The notes below the pieces were generated by a model. That model did no database searches, was not told where the DNA came from, and was given only the letters and a program-made list of their open reading frames with translations. The translations under genes and the position numbers were made by a program. Positions 27,628-35,180 of a stretch of 47,783 bases of DNA are shown piece after piece (within the stretch, counting starts at the first letter, position 1; every line of letters starts with the position of its first letter). The DNA comes from Acidobacteriota bacterium (GTDB taxonomy: Bacteria > Acidobacteriota > Terriglobia > UBA7540): positions 1 through 47,783 of the forward strand of contig PLWR01000737.1 of NCBI GenBank assembly GCA_003165615.1. Reading direction: 5' to 3'.

Positions 27628-27643
27628 AGCACGAGGCAGGCCA
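27628..27643 (-). promoter_or_regulatory. Candidate sigma-54 promoter of the export operon
   Basis: Minus-strand TGGCCTGCCTCGTGCT has GG-N10-GC spacing. It shares the TGG-N8-CGTGCT form with the promoters proposed for the first TPR gene and the PEP-CTERM gene. The predicted start is near 27616, giving a leader of about 13 bases if ATG 27603 is used. Confidence 0.5.
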
Positions 27644-27784
27644 TTGTCAGGAGAAGTGTGCAAAAATCGCGTCTTCAGCCAATAAGGCCATTGTTTTTGC
27701 CAATATACGGAATTTCTAATGTCCCGTTGCCTAGCCAATAAACCCAAGGCTTGTCCACTTAGTGGAAAGAGTATTCCCTCATAG

Positions 27785-27798
27785 TGCAAATTAATGCA
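27785..27798. promoter_or_regulatory. TGCA-N6-TGCA enhancer site of the export operon
   Basis: TGCAAATTAATGCA, an exact TGCA-N6-TGCA, lies about 175 bp upstream of the predicted start of the export operon in the divergent region shared with the TPR lipoprotein gene. Confidence 0.6.
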
Positions 27799-27965
27799 AC
27801 CATGTTTACTTTTATGGGAAGAAGTAGGCTGTTACCCGGGACACTGTCGGAATGGAGATGACACCTTCCGCCCCCGGGGGTGCCTCCGGCGGCTATGCAT
27901 GGAATCCTTTTGCCACGAGGACCCTAGTGAAAATGCCCGTATGAAGTTAGGCGCGGGGCCGGCAC

Positions 27966-27979
27966 TGCAAGTCGATGCA
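27966..27979. promoter_or_regulatory. TGCA-N6-TGCA enhancer site of the TPR lipoprotein gene
   Basis: TGCAAGTCGATGCA lies about 110 bp upstream of the predicted sigma-54 start at 28083. The rest of the 525-base divergent region (27604-28127) holds no gene. Confidence 0.55.
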
Positions 27980-28056
27980 TCGAAAACATGCCATAGCCCC
28001 TTCCGCTGCAAGCCGGGGAAGATATTCACCTGCCAACTGTGAGAAAGCCATAAGCT

Positions 28057-28072
28057 TGGCTACGTACGTGCT
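28057..28072 (+). promoter_or_regulatory. Candidate sigma-54 promoter of the first TPR lipoprotein gene
   Basis: TGGCTACGTACGTGCT has GG-N10-GC spacing and the TGG-N8-CGTGCT form. The predicted start near 28083 leaves a 45-base leader with GGGAGG at 28108-28113. Confidence 0.5.
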
Positions 28073-28127
28073 AAATTAACTAATTGCCTTTGCTACATCG
28101 CTCTCTTGGGAGGCCCATGGGTTCCTT

Positions 28128-30443
28128 ATGCGGAAACTTGCCTTGACAAAGAACAGACTTGTACATTCATTCGTTTTTATTATTGGACTTACAGTACTCG
28201 GTACCTTTCTTGTAAGCTGCTCCTGGCGGGATCCCAAAGTCAGAAAGCAGAAATACCTTAGTAGCGCACAGAGTTACTTCAATAAGGGTGAATATCGTCC
28301 CGCCGCAATCCAGGCTCAAAACGCCATTAAGATTGACTCGGAATACGCGGACGCTCACCATCTGCTGGCGCAGTGCTACATTAATCTGGGAATGGCGCCT
28401 CAAGCCTACGCGGAACTGAGCCGGACGATTGAGCTGACTCCTCGGAACTGGAAAGCCCAAATCGATTTGGGGAATTTACTCTTCGTCGCTAATCATGCCC
28501 AGCAGGCTGAAGATAAGGCCAAACTCGTCCTGGAGGCGCAGCCGCAGAACGTGGATGCTCACATTCTCATGGCAAACTGCATTGCGGCATTGGGGAATCC
28601 TCAAGGCGCGCTCGACGAAATGCAGGTCGCCATTCGGATTGCCCCAAATCAGTCCAAGATTTACATGAACATGGCCATCCTGCAATTGAACGCGGGCAAG
28701 GCGGCGGCGGCCGAGGACAGTTATAAGAAGGCGATATCCCTGGACCCCCAATCGTTAAGTCCGACCGTGGAATTAGGAAGGTTTTACCTCGGGCAGCACC
28801 GGTTCCAAGAGGCGGAGCAGCAGTTTCAACATGCTATCCAGCTCGATCCCAAGAATCCTCTTCCTCGCCAACGTCTGGCGGGCGCTTACCTGTTGGATCA
28901 GAATGAGAATGCCGCTATCGAAGTGATGAAACAGGCGAAGCAGTCCTTGGGCGACTCGTCCACCGGCTACCGCATGCTCGGTGATTATTACATTCAAATT
29001 GGCCAGTCGGACAAGGCGCTGGAGGAGTATGCCGCCCTTTACCAGGAACACTCGAAGGATTTCAGGGTCAAGATGACTTATGTCCAATTGCTCGTTGAGC
29101 ACAATCGTCTGGACGAGGCCGCCAAGCTTAACGATGCTATTTTGAAGGATAATCCGGAGGCGGCCGAAGCCATTGTCGCCAAGGGTGAGATCCTGCTTCG
29201 CCAGGGCCGGTCGGCCGATGCCATCACCTTATTCGAGGGGGCTCTCAAGACCGATCCGAACAATGCCCTGGGGCACTACAGCCTGGGTGTCGCCAATGCG
29301 AACACGGGATTTCTTGAGCAGGCACGCACGGAGTGGCAGCAAGCCGTGAAACTGCAACCCACCCTGACCAGGGCGCAGGAGGCTCTGGCCCGGCTGGGGC
29401 TTGAGCAAAACAACCTTGACGAAGCAGAGAAAGCCGCGGAAGCGCTGATTACCGCTCAGCCCACTTCCCCCACGGGCTACAACATCCGTGGTGTGGTGGA
29501 AGGACGCAAGAAGAACTTTACCGCAGCCGAAGCTGACCTAAGAAAAGCCATCGAACTGGCGCCCCGCAACCCGATCGCTTACGCCCGTCTGGGTGAGGTT
29601 CAGACCAATGAGAAAAAATTCAAAGAGGCTGAGGCGCTGTATGAACAGGCCCTGGGCTTAAACCCCGCACTTGCAGAAGCTCTGACCGGCTTATTGCAGA
29701 CCTATGCCCTCGAGAGAAAACCAGCCGACGCCATCATCAGCCGGATCCAGGACCAGATTACCCGGGCGCCGAATAATAGCGCCTACTACTTGATTCTCGG
29801 GCAGGTTTTCCTGGGCACACGGAATCCTGAAAAGGCCCAAACCGCTTTGCAGAAGGCCGTCGACCTCAACCAAAAGAACGTCCCGGCCTTCATCCTGCTT
29901 GCAAGTGTCCAAGCCGCCCGCGGTTCCCTCCCCCAGGCCGTGGCCAGTGCCGAGCAAGCGGTGCAGAAGAATCCCCGCGATTTGCAAGCATATACGATCC
30001 TGGGTGATATGGAACAGAAATCCGGGAACTGGCAGAAAGCTGAGGAAGCTTATCAAAAAGCCATGCAGATTAACCCCGCCTATGGGTTGGGAGCAAACAA
30101 CCTTGCGTTCCTGCTCCTTGAGCATGGGGGCAACCTGGACTTAGCCCTGTCCATGGCGCAGACGGCGCGTACCAACTTGCCGGATTCTCCCGACACCGCC
30201 GATACGCTGGCCTGGGCCTATGTTCAGAAAGGTGTGTACGGGTCGGCCGTCGATCTCCTCCAGAAAGCCCTCAAGCAGACTCCGAACAATCCCAGCCTCC
30301 ACTACCACCTGGGAGTGGCTTATCAACGCATGAAGAACCCCGAGGCTGCCACCACCGAGTTCCAGCGAGTTCTTAAGTTAGACCCCGGATATGTAAAGGG
30401 CCCGGAGATTCGCGAGATTTTGCAAAACCTCGCGAAAGGGTAA
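28128..30443 (+). CDS. TPR-repeat lipoprotein, PrsT-like (copy 1)
   Basis: The 771-residue protein has a signal peptide with a lipobox (F-L-V-S-C, Cys near 31), then about twenty tetratricopeptide repeats over the rest of its length (for example A-E-D-S-Y-K-K-A-I-S-L-D-P). This matches the TPR lipoprotein of PEP-CTERM/exosortase EPS systems, though family members are often longer. It is probably anchored to a membrane facing the periplasm and scaffolds the export complex. It is divergent from the export operon and has its own candidate sigma-54 promoter. A second copy of equal length follows. An ATG at 28117 is in another frame and ends quickly. Confidence 0.9.
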   Translation: MRKLALTKNRLVHSFVFIIGLTVLGTFLVSCSWRDPKVRKQKYLSSAQSYFNKGEYRPAAIQAQNAIKIDSEYADAHHLLAQCYINLGMAPQAYAELSRTIELTPRNWKAQIDLGNLLFVANHAQQAEDKAKLVLEAQPQNVDAHILMANCIAALGNPQGALDEMQVAIRIAPNQSKIYMNMAILQLNAGKAAAAEDSYKKAISLDPQSLSPTVELGRFYLGQHRFQEAEQQFQHAIQLDPKNPLPRQRLAGAYLLDQNENAAIEVMKQAKQSLGDSSTGYRMLGDYYIQIGQSDKALEEYAALYQEHSKDFRVKMTYVQLLVEHNRLDEAAKLNDAILKDNPEAAEAIVAKGEILLRQGRSADAITLFEGALKTDPNNALGHYSLGVANANTGFLEQARTEWQQAVKLQPTLTRAQEALARLGLEQNNLDEAEKAAEALITAQPTSPTGYNIRGVVEGRKKNFTAAEADLRKAIELAPRNPIAYARLGEVQTNEKKFKEAEALYEQALGLNPALAEALTGLLQTYALERKPADAIISRIQDQITRAPNNSAYYLILGQVFLGTRNPEKAQTALQKAVDLNQKNVPAFILLASVQAARGSLPQAVASAEQAVQKNPRDLQAYTILGDMEQKSGNWQKAEEAYQKAMQINPAYGLGANNLAFLLLEHGGNLDLALSMAQTARTNLPDSPDTADTLAWAYVQKGVYGSAVDLLQKALKQTPNNPSLHYHLGVAYQRMKNPEAATTEFQRVLKLDPGYVKGPEIREILQNLAKG

Positions 30444-30571
30444 GAAGGGTAAAGGGTAAAGGCTGGGCTAGCCAATCTACTGGAGTGCCGCGAGGATTCT
30501 TCCTTCCATTGGGCGTCGAAGCTGTGAAATAATCCCATTGTAGCCGTTGTCGGCGCCTGTCCCGGCTCGTC

Positions 30572-30613
30572 GGGGACCGCCGGCATGGAGAATCAACAAA
30601 TTCGGCGGTCCCC
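30572..30613. terminator. Long-loop hairpin between the two TPR genes
   Basis: GGGGACCGCCG (30572-30582) and CGGCGGTCCCC (30603-30613) are perfect inverted 11-mers with a 20-base loop. There is no T-run, so a Rho-independent terminator is uncertain; it could instead be a leader structure of the second gene. I found no TGCA-N6-TGCA site or convincing -24/-12 element in 30444-30681. Confidence 0.4.
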
Positions 30614-30681
30614 GCCGCGCGGTGTAAACTCCGACGGCCTCTACAAATCGCGACGCCGACCTTTTCACAGCTTTTGTCCTA

Positions 30682-32997
30682 ATGGGAAAACTCGCCATGC
30701 AAAAAAACCGGCTCAAATCCATACTGCCTTTGTTGATAATCCTGGCCCTAATCGCGGGCCTCTTTGCCAACTGCTCCTGGTGGAGTCCCAGCGCCCGGAA
30801 ACAGAAGTACTACAAGAGCGCCGAGAGTTTCTACCAGAAGGACAAATATCACGAGGCGGCCATCCAGCTCCAAAACGCCATCAAGATAGACCCGAAATAT
30901 GCCGACGCTCACTACCTGCTCGCGCAGTGCTACTTGAAGTCGGGGATGTGGCCGGGAGCTTTCGCGGAACTGAACCGGACGGTTGTCCTGGCGCCTCGCA
31001 ATTGGCAAGCCCAGATCGATCTGGGGGATTTGCTGCTCGCCTCCCGGCAATTCCAGCAGGCCGAAGACAAGGCCAAACTGGTCCTGGCGGCGGAACCGCA
31101 GAACGTGGCTGCGCACACGCTGAATGCCAAAGCCATTGCGGCATTGGGCAATCCTCCGGGCTCCCTCGACGAAATGCAGGCGGCGATTCGGATTGCCCCC
31201 AACCAGTCCAGCTCTTACCTCAACCTGGCTCTGCTGCAATTAAACGCCAGGCAGATTCCCGAGGCCGAGGACAGTTACAAGAAGGCGATAACCCTGGACC
31301 CCAAATCGCCGATCCCGGTGATGGGCCTGGGAACCTTTTATGCCCGGCAACGCCGGTTCCAGGAAGCGGAGCAGCAGTTCCAGCACGCGATTGATCTGGA
31401 TTCCAAGAGCCCTGCCCCGCGCGGTGACCTGGCGCGTGTTTACCTGGCGGATGGAAAAAATGATGAAGCTATTGAAGTTTTGAAACAAGCCAAGCAGGCC
31501 TTAAGCGACAACTCCGATGGCTACCGGATGCTTGGAGATTTTTATTTTCAGATTGGCAAGGTGGATCAGGCGCTGGAAGAATACGCCTCCCTTTACCGCG
31601 AATACCCCAAGGATGCCCGGGTCTGGGTGAATTACGTCAAGCTGCTCATTGCCGCCAATCGTCTGGACGATGCGGCAAAGGTCAACGACAGCTTTTTGAA
31701 AGAGAACCCAGGCTCCCCGGAGGGCCTCGTCGCCAGAGGGGAGATATGGGTTAAACAGGGCCGGGCGCACGATGCCATACCTTTGCTTGAGGCGGCTCTA
31801 AAAACCGAGCCCAACAATGCGCCCATGCATTACAACCTGGGTATCGCCTATTCCAGCGCGGGCCTTCCTGAGCAGGCACACAGCGAGTGGGAGAAAGCCG
31901 TAAAGCTGCAACCCAACATGGCGCAGGCGCAGGAGGCTTTGGCCCAGCTTGCGCTCCGGAAAAACGATCTGGAGGAAGCCGAGAGAACCGCGGAGGCGCT
32001 GATTACCACTCAGCCCAATTCCCCCGCCGGCTACAACGTCCGCGCCGTGGTGAAATCACGCCGCGGCGACATGCCGGGAGCGGAAGCGGACCTCCGCAAG
32101 GCCATGGAACTGGCCCCACGCGACCCGCTGGCTTATACGCGTCTGGCCGAGGTCCGGACCGTGCAGAAGAAATTCAAGGATGCGGAAACCCTTTATGAAC
32201 AAGCCCTGGGCATTAACCCCGAATTCACCGAGGCTCTGGCGAGCTTATTGACAACCTATACCCTGGAGAAAAAGCCCGCCAACGAGGTCATCAGCCGCCT
32301 CAAGACCCAGATTGGCCGGGCGCCGAATAATACCGCCTATTATGTGATGTTGGGGGAGGCCTTCATCCGCGTCCGGGATCTGGAGAACTCACAAGCCGCC
32401 CTGGAGAAAGCCGTCGAACTCGATGGCAAGAATGTCCGAGCCTACGTGCTGCTTGCCGATGTGCAAGCCGCCCGCGGTTCGCTCCCCCAGGGCATCTCGA
32501 CCGCCGAGCGCGCCGTGCAGCTCAGTCCCCGCGATTTGCGCGCCTATTCGGTCCTGGGGAGCCTGGAAGACAGATCCGGGAATTGGCAGAAAGCCGAGGA
32601 TACATTCCGCAAGGCCATGCAGATTGATCCCGCCTACGGCATCGGGGCCAACAAGCTTGCCTATCTGCTTCTGGAGCACGGGGGAAACGTCGACGAAGCC
32701 CTCTCCTTCGCCCAGACCGCACGCAACAGCATTCCGGATTCCCCGGCCACCGCCGATACCCTGGCATGGGCCTATGTCCAGAAGGGTCTCTACGGCTCGG
32801 CTTTCGATCTCTTGAAGAAAGCCCTTGCCCAGGCGCCGGGCGATCCCAACATCCACTATCACCTTGGCGTGGCTTATCAGAAGTCGGGGAACATGGCGGC
32901 TGCCGCCACCGAGTACCGGCAAGTTCTTAAGTTGGACCCCGCCTACGCCAAGGGCCCCGAGATTCGCAAGATATTGGCAGACCCCAACGCCCAGTAA
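30682..32997 (+). CDS. TPR-repeat lipoprotein, PrsT-like (copy 2)
   Basis: This protein is also 771 residues, with lipobox L-F-A-N-C near residue 31 and TPR repeats throughout. It is collinear with copy 1 along its whole length: shared blocks include Q-L-Q-N-A-I-K-I-D (against Q-A-Q-N-A-I-K-I-D), A-Q-C-Y and L-A-W-A-Y-V-Q-K-G. Identity looks above half by eye. The pair is a tandem duplication that has diverged without length change. It may follow the first gene by read-through, as no separate sigma-54-like promoter is seen. The residues after the Cys (S-W-W) differ little from copy 1 (S-W-R). Confidence 0.9.
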   Translation: MGKLAMQKNRLKSILPLLIILALIAGLFANCSWWSPSARKQKYYKSAESFYQKDKYHEAAIQLQNAIKIDPKYADAHYLLAQCYLKSGMWPGAFAELNRTVVLAPRNWQAQIDLGDLLLASRQFQQAEDKAKLVLAAEPQNVAAHTLNAKAIAALGNPPGSLDEMQAAIRIAPNQSSSYLNLALLQLNARQIPEAEDSYKKAITLDPKSPIPVMGLGTFYARQRRFQEAEQQFQHAIDLDSKSPAPRGDLARVYLADGKNDEAIEVLKQAKQALSDNSDGYRMLGDFYFQIGKVDQALEEYASLYREYPKDARVWVNYVKLLIAANRLDDAAKVNDSFLKENPGSPEGLVARGEIWVKQGRAHDAIPLLEAALKTEPNNAPMHYNLGIAYSSAGLPEQAHSEWEKAVKLQPNMAQAQEALAQLALRKNDLEEAERTAEALITTQPNSPAGYNVRAVVKSRRGDMPGAEADLRKAMELAPRDPLAYTRLAEVRTVQKKFKDAETLYEQALGINPEFTEALASLLTTYTLEKKPANEVISRLKTQIGRAPNNTAYYVMLGEAFIRVRDLENSQAALEKAVELDGKNVRAYVLLADVQAARGSLPQGISTAERAVQLSPRDLRAYSVLGSLEDRSGNWQKAEDTFRKAMQIDPAYGIGANKLAYLLLEHGGNVDEALSFAQTARNSIPDSPATADTLAWAYVQKGLYGSAFDLLKKALAQAPGDPNIHYHLGVAYQKSGNMAAAATEYRQVLKLDPAYAKGPEIRKILADPNAQ

Positions 32998-33070
32998 ATA
33001 GCAGAATTCCCAGCTCGTCTCCTCTGCCGAAACTCAGCACGTAAGCTCTTTGGATTCAGCATCAATTGCG

Positions 33071-33189
33071 CTGTCATTCTGAGCCCGCTTTTTGGGCGAA
33101 GAACCCCCGTAGTTCGCTTTTCTCGCGCACCTCTGCGAAATACGGGGATCCTTCGCCCCGATGAAGTGCGTCGGGACTCAGGATGACAG
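33071..33189. repeat. 119-bp palindromic repeat, copy A
   Basis: The unit begins CTGTCATTCTGAG and ends CTCAGGATGACAG. Inner arms such as GGGCGAAGAACCCC pair with GGGGATCCTTCGCCCC. It is followed by short tandem AGGATGACAGGTT units up to about 33240. The 238 bases downstream hold repeats only. Confidence 0.9.
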
Positions 33190-33252
33190 GTTTGGGTCAG
33201 GATGACAGGTTGCATGAGGATGACAGGTTGTATCAGGATAACCGTGCTGGCG

Positions 33253-33371
33253 CTGTCATTCTGAGCCCGCTTTTTGGGCGAAGAACCCCTGTAGTTCGCT
33301 TTTGTCGCGCACTCCTGAGAACTACAGGGGTCCTTCGCCCCGATGAAGTGCGTCGAGACTCAGGATGACAG
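33253..33371. repeat. 119-bp palindromic repeat, copy B
   Basis: Same length and termini as copy A. Its inner arm CCCCTGTAGTTC pairs exactly with GAACTACAGGGG. It lies 25 bases from the stop of the GIY-YIG gene. Confidence 0.9.
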
Positions 33372-33395
33372 GTTGTATCAGGATGAGAGTGTGGC

Positions 33396-33701
33396 TCAGC
33401 ATGGCGGCGGGTTCTTTCCATACCACCCTTCGCTGAGGTCTTGCCACGCGGGGTTGCCGGCGATAATCAAGGCGATCTTCTTGGCACGCAGCCAACCCTT
33501 AATTTGTTTCTCGCGCTGGATGGCGGCGCGTATGTCGCCGAAAACCTCGAAGTAGACCAGCCGAGTGAGGTTATACTGGCTGGTAAATCCTGGTATTAGT
33601 TTGCACTTGTGCTGGACCACGCGCCTTTCGAGGTTGTTGGTGACTCCCGTGTAGAGCGTGCGGGTTTTGTTGGTCATTATATAGACGTAATAGGTTTTCA
33701 C
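33396..33701 (-). CDS. GIY-YIG nuclease domain protein (URI-like)
   Basis: The protein begins V-K-T-Y-Y-V-Y-I-M and continues L-Y-T-G-V-T-N-N-L-E-R-R-V, with R-E-K-Q-I-K-G-W-L-R later: the GIY-YIG catalytic Y-Y, G, R and E positions are all present. GTG at 33701 follows a strong AAGGAGG at good spacing; an ATG ten codons upstream at 33731 has no such site. The resulting 101 residues equal a lone catalytic domain. The gene sits between copies B and C of the 119-bp repeat, 25 and 43 bases away, like a nuclease carried with its substrate repeat. Its function is otherwise unknown. Confidence 0.88.
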   Translation of the reverse strand: MKTYYVYIMTNKTRTLYTGVTNNLERRVVQHKCKLIPGFTSQYNLTRLVYFEVFGDIRAAIQREKQIKGWLRAKKIALIIAGNPAWQDLSEGWYGKNPPPC

Positions 33702-33744
33702 CGCTGCCCCCCTCCTTGTGGTGCGCGGCATTCTCGCACATTAC

Positions 33745-33863
33745 CTGTCATTCTGAGCCCGCTTTTTGGGCGAAGAACCCCCGTAGTTCACTTTCCTCGC
33801 ACACTCCTGAGAACTACAGGGGTCCTTCGCCCCGATGAAGTGCGTCGGGGTTCAGGATGACAG
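33745..33863. repeat. 119-bp palindromic repeat, copy C
   Basis: Same length and CTGTCATTC...GGATGACAG ends as copies A and B. Its left arm reads CCCCCGTAGTTC like A while the right arm reads GAACTACAGGGG like B. Short AGGATGACAGG tandem units follow to about 33920. The remaining bases to 34123 show no gene. Confidence 0.9.
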
Positions 33864-34123
33864 GTTGGGCCAGAATGACAGGTTTGGTCAGGGTAACTGT
33901 GCAGGATGACAGGTTGGGAGATTGGTTCTCCTCATCATGGCCAAGGCGCCGAGATACGTGCGGGGCGGGGGAAGGATGACCGCTTGCAACGTTCGTTTTG
34001 AGATGGGCTACTGGGGAAGGGCGGTATGAAAGGCAAGGAAACAGTTGACCGGCCACGCTATCCGGCTCTTCCTGTTGCCGCAGCCGACACCAGCGTGGAG
34101 AATCAATTCTGGGATGTGAAACA

Positions 34124-34164
34124 CTAATCCCCGGCCACCGCTGCACGGTGGCCGGGGAGATTAG
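34124..34164 (-). terminator. Strong hairpin after the PEP-CTERM gene
   Basis: CTAATCCCCGGCCACCG pairs with CGGTGGCCGGGG-A-GATTAG around a CTGCA loop, giving a stem of about 17 bp with one bulge. It lies 62 bases past the stop of the PEP-CTERM gene. There is only a short T-run (GTGTTT), so it may act as an RNA-stabilising or bidirectional terminating structure. Confidence 0.55.
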
Positions 34165-34225
34165 CATCCCTCATTATGCATGGGCCCAAACGCTTGGCTC
34201 TCACCAGAGGGCCATCTTTCAAGCG

Positions 34226-34975
34226 CTAGCTGCGCCGACGCGCGATGCCAAGAAGCCCAATCAGACCCACACCCAACAACGATAGGGTTGCTGGCTCGGG
34301 CGTGCCAGGCGGAGGCGTAAGTTCCTTTTGAAGGTAAAGCGTACTCGATTGACCATCAAGACTAAAGGTCGAGCCGCAGGTCCCATTATGCACACAGGCA
34401 TCGGTACTCGACAGCGCTGAAGTCCCAGAGATGTCCCATGTGGTCGCGCCTTCGTTAAAGAATGACGCCGTGTCACCGGATATCGCACCACTCGACGGAC
34501 CAGTAAGACCAAAATTGAGAGTGCAGTAACTACCCGAGGTATTCGGAGTGCAACTCATGTCCAGGATTACTTGGCCGGGGGTGGTGAAATTAGTACCTCT
34601 GAACCCATACCCACTGGTTGTGTCCGCCGGAGTCGATAAATTAATCCCGGTGAGATACCACTGGTAATCGGTGTTTTTAACCCCACCGAGACCGGTGCTG
34701 GTATCCCAGTCTTCTAAATTCCCCGTAAAGGTAAGGGTGCCACCAATTCCCCACGCACCGCCATTGTTAGCATTGGTACTCTCGCTCACCATCGAAAAAA
34801 TCGGCAAACTCCCTGCAATGGTGTCACCTGGGTTGACTCCACCGGATCCCACCATGTTGTTGGTGGTGGTAACCGTGCCGCCAGGTAAAATCGATGCGAA
34901 TTCAATGGTGTCAGCCAAGCCAACGACGGGCAAGATCAACAAGCAAAGTGCAGCGATAAGGGATGCTCTTTTCAT
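34226..34975 (-). CDS. PEP-CTERM sorted surface protein
   Basis: The 249-residue protein has a signal peptide (M-K-R-A-S-L-I-A-A-L-C, cleaved after G-L-A) and a C-terminal sorting tail starting P-E-P-A-T at 226, then a hydrophobic helix and R-R-R-S. This is the recognition signal for exosortase. The body is rich in S, T, G and N with predicted beta structure, as in secreted PEP-CTERM proteins. ATG at 34975 follows GGAGGAG. No exosortase gene is in the window. It has its own candidate sigma-54 promoter and enhancer site, linking it to the EPS operons. Confidence 0.93.
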   Translation of the reverse strand: MKRASLIAALCLLILPVVGLADTIEFASILPGGTVTTTNNMVGSGGVNPGDTIAGSLPIFSMVSESTNANNGGAWGIGGTLTFTGNLEDWDTSTGLGGVKNTDYQWYLTGINLSTPADTTSGYGFRGTNFTTPGQVILDMSCTPNTSGSYCTLNFGLTGPSSGAISGDTASFFNEGATTWDISGTSALSSTDACVHNGTCGSTFSLDGQSSTLYLQKELTPPPGTPEPATLSLLGVGLIGLLGIARRRS

Positions 34976-35016
34976 TTACTCCTCCTATGGATTAGACTGC
35001 TTTCGGTCTGTAATAT

Positions 35017-35032
35017 AGCACGCACCGTTCCA
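35017..35032 (-). promoter_or_regulatory. Candidate sigma-54 promoter of the PEP-CTERM gene
   Basis: Minus-strand TGGAACGGTGCGTGCT has GG-N10-GC spacing and the TGG-N8-CGTGCT form. The predicted start near 35005 gives a 30-base leader that includes the GGAGGAG ribosome binding site. Confidence 0.55.
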
Positions 35033-35105
35033 AACTTGTCAAACTTTATTTTCCTTTAATTTCAGCATGTTAGAAAACCCTCATTTTCCGTGTTCCCGCC
35101 GGATG

Positions 35106-35119
35106 TGCAAACCGTTGCG
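35106..35119. promoter_or_regulatory. Near-match enhancer site (TGCA-N6-TGCG)
   Basis: TGCAAACCGTTGCG matches seven of eight fixed bases of TGCA-N6-TGCA, about 107 bp upstream of the predicted start of the PEP-CTERM gene. Confidence 0.45.
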
Positions 35120-35180
35120 CTGTTGCTGCACCACTCGGGAGGATTTCCCGGAAATTCCGGAACCTGAGCCAGCCTCTGGA

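Noticed and set aside
27604..27789. 62-codon N-terminal extension of the GAFTGA-less regulator from TTG
   Set aside because: It would start inside the enhancer site and cover the promoter candidate; the sequence is unlike an NtrC N-terminus.
30585..31394. 269-codon plus-strand frame overlapping the start of the second TPR gene
   Set aside because: It reads the TPR gene in another frame, is rich in R, P and G, and has no homologous motif; the TPR frame explains the sequence.
33071..33863. Possible CRISPR array
   Set aside because: The repeats are 119 bp, palindromic and unevenly spaced around a gene, with no short regular spacers and no cas genes.
33814..34167. 117-codon minus-strand frame after the repeats
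   Set aside because: It is made from repeat copy C, its tandem tail and the terminator hairpin, with no protein-like pattern.
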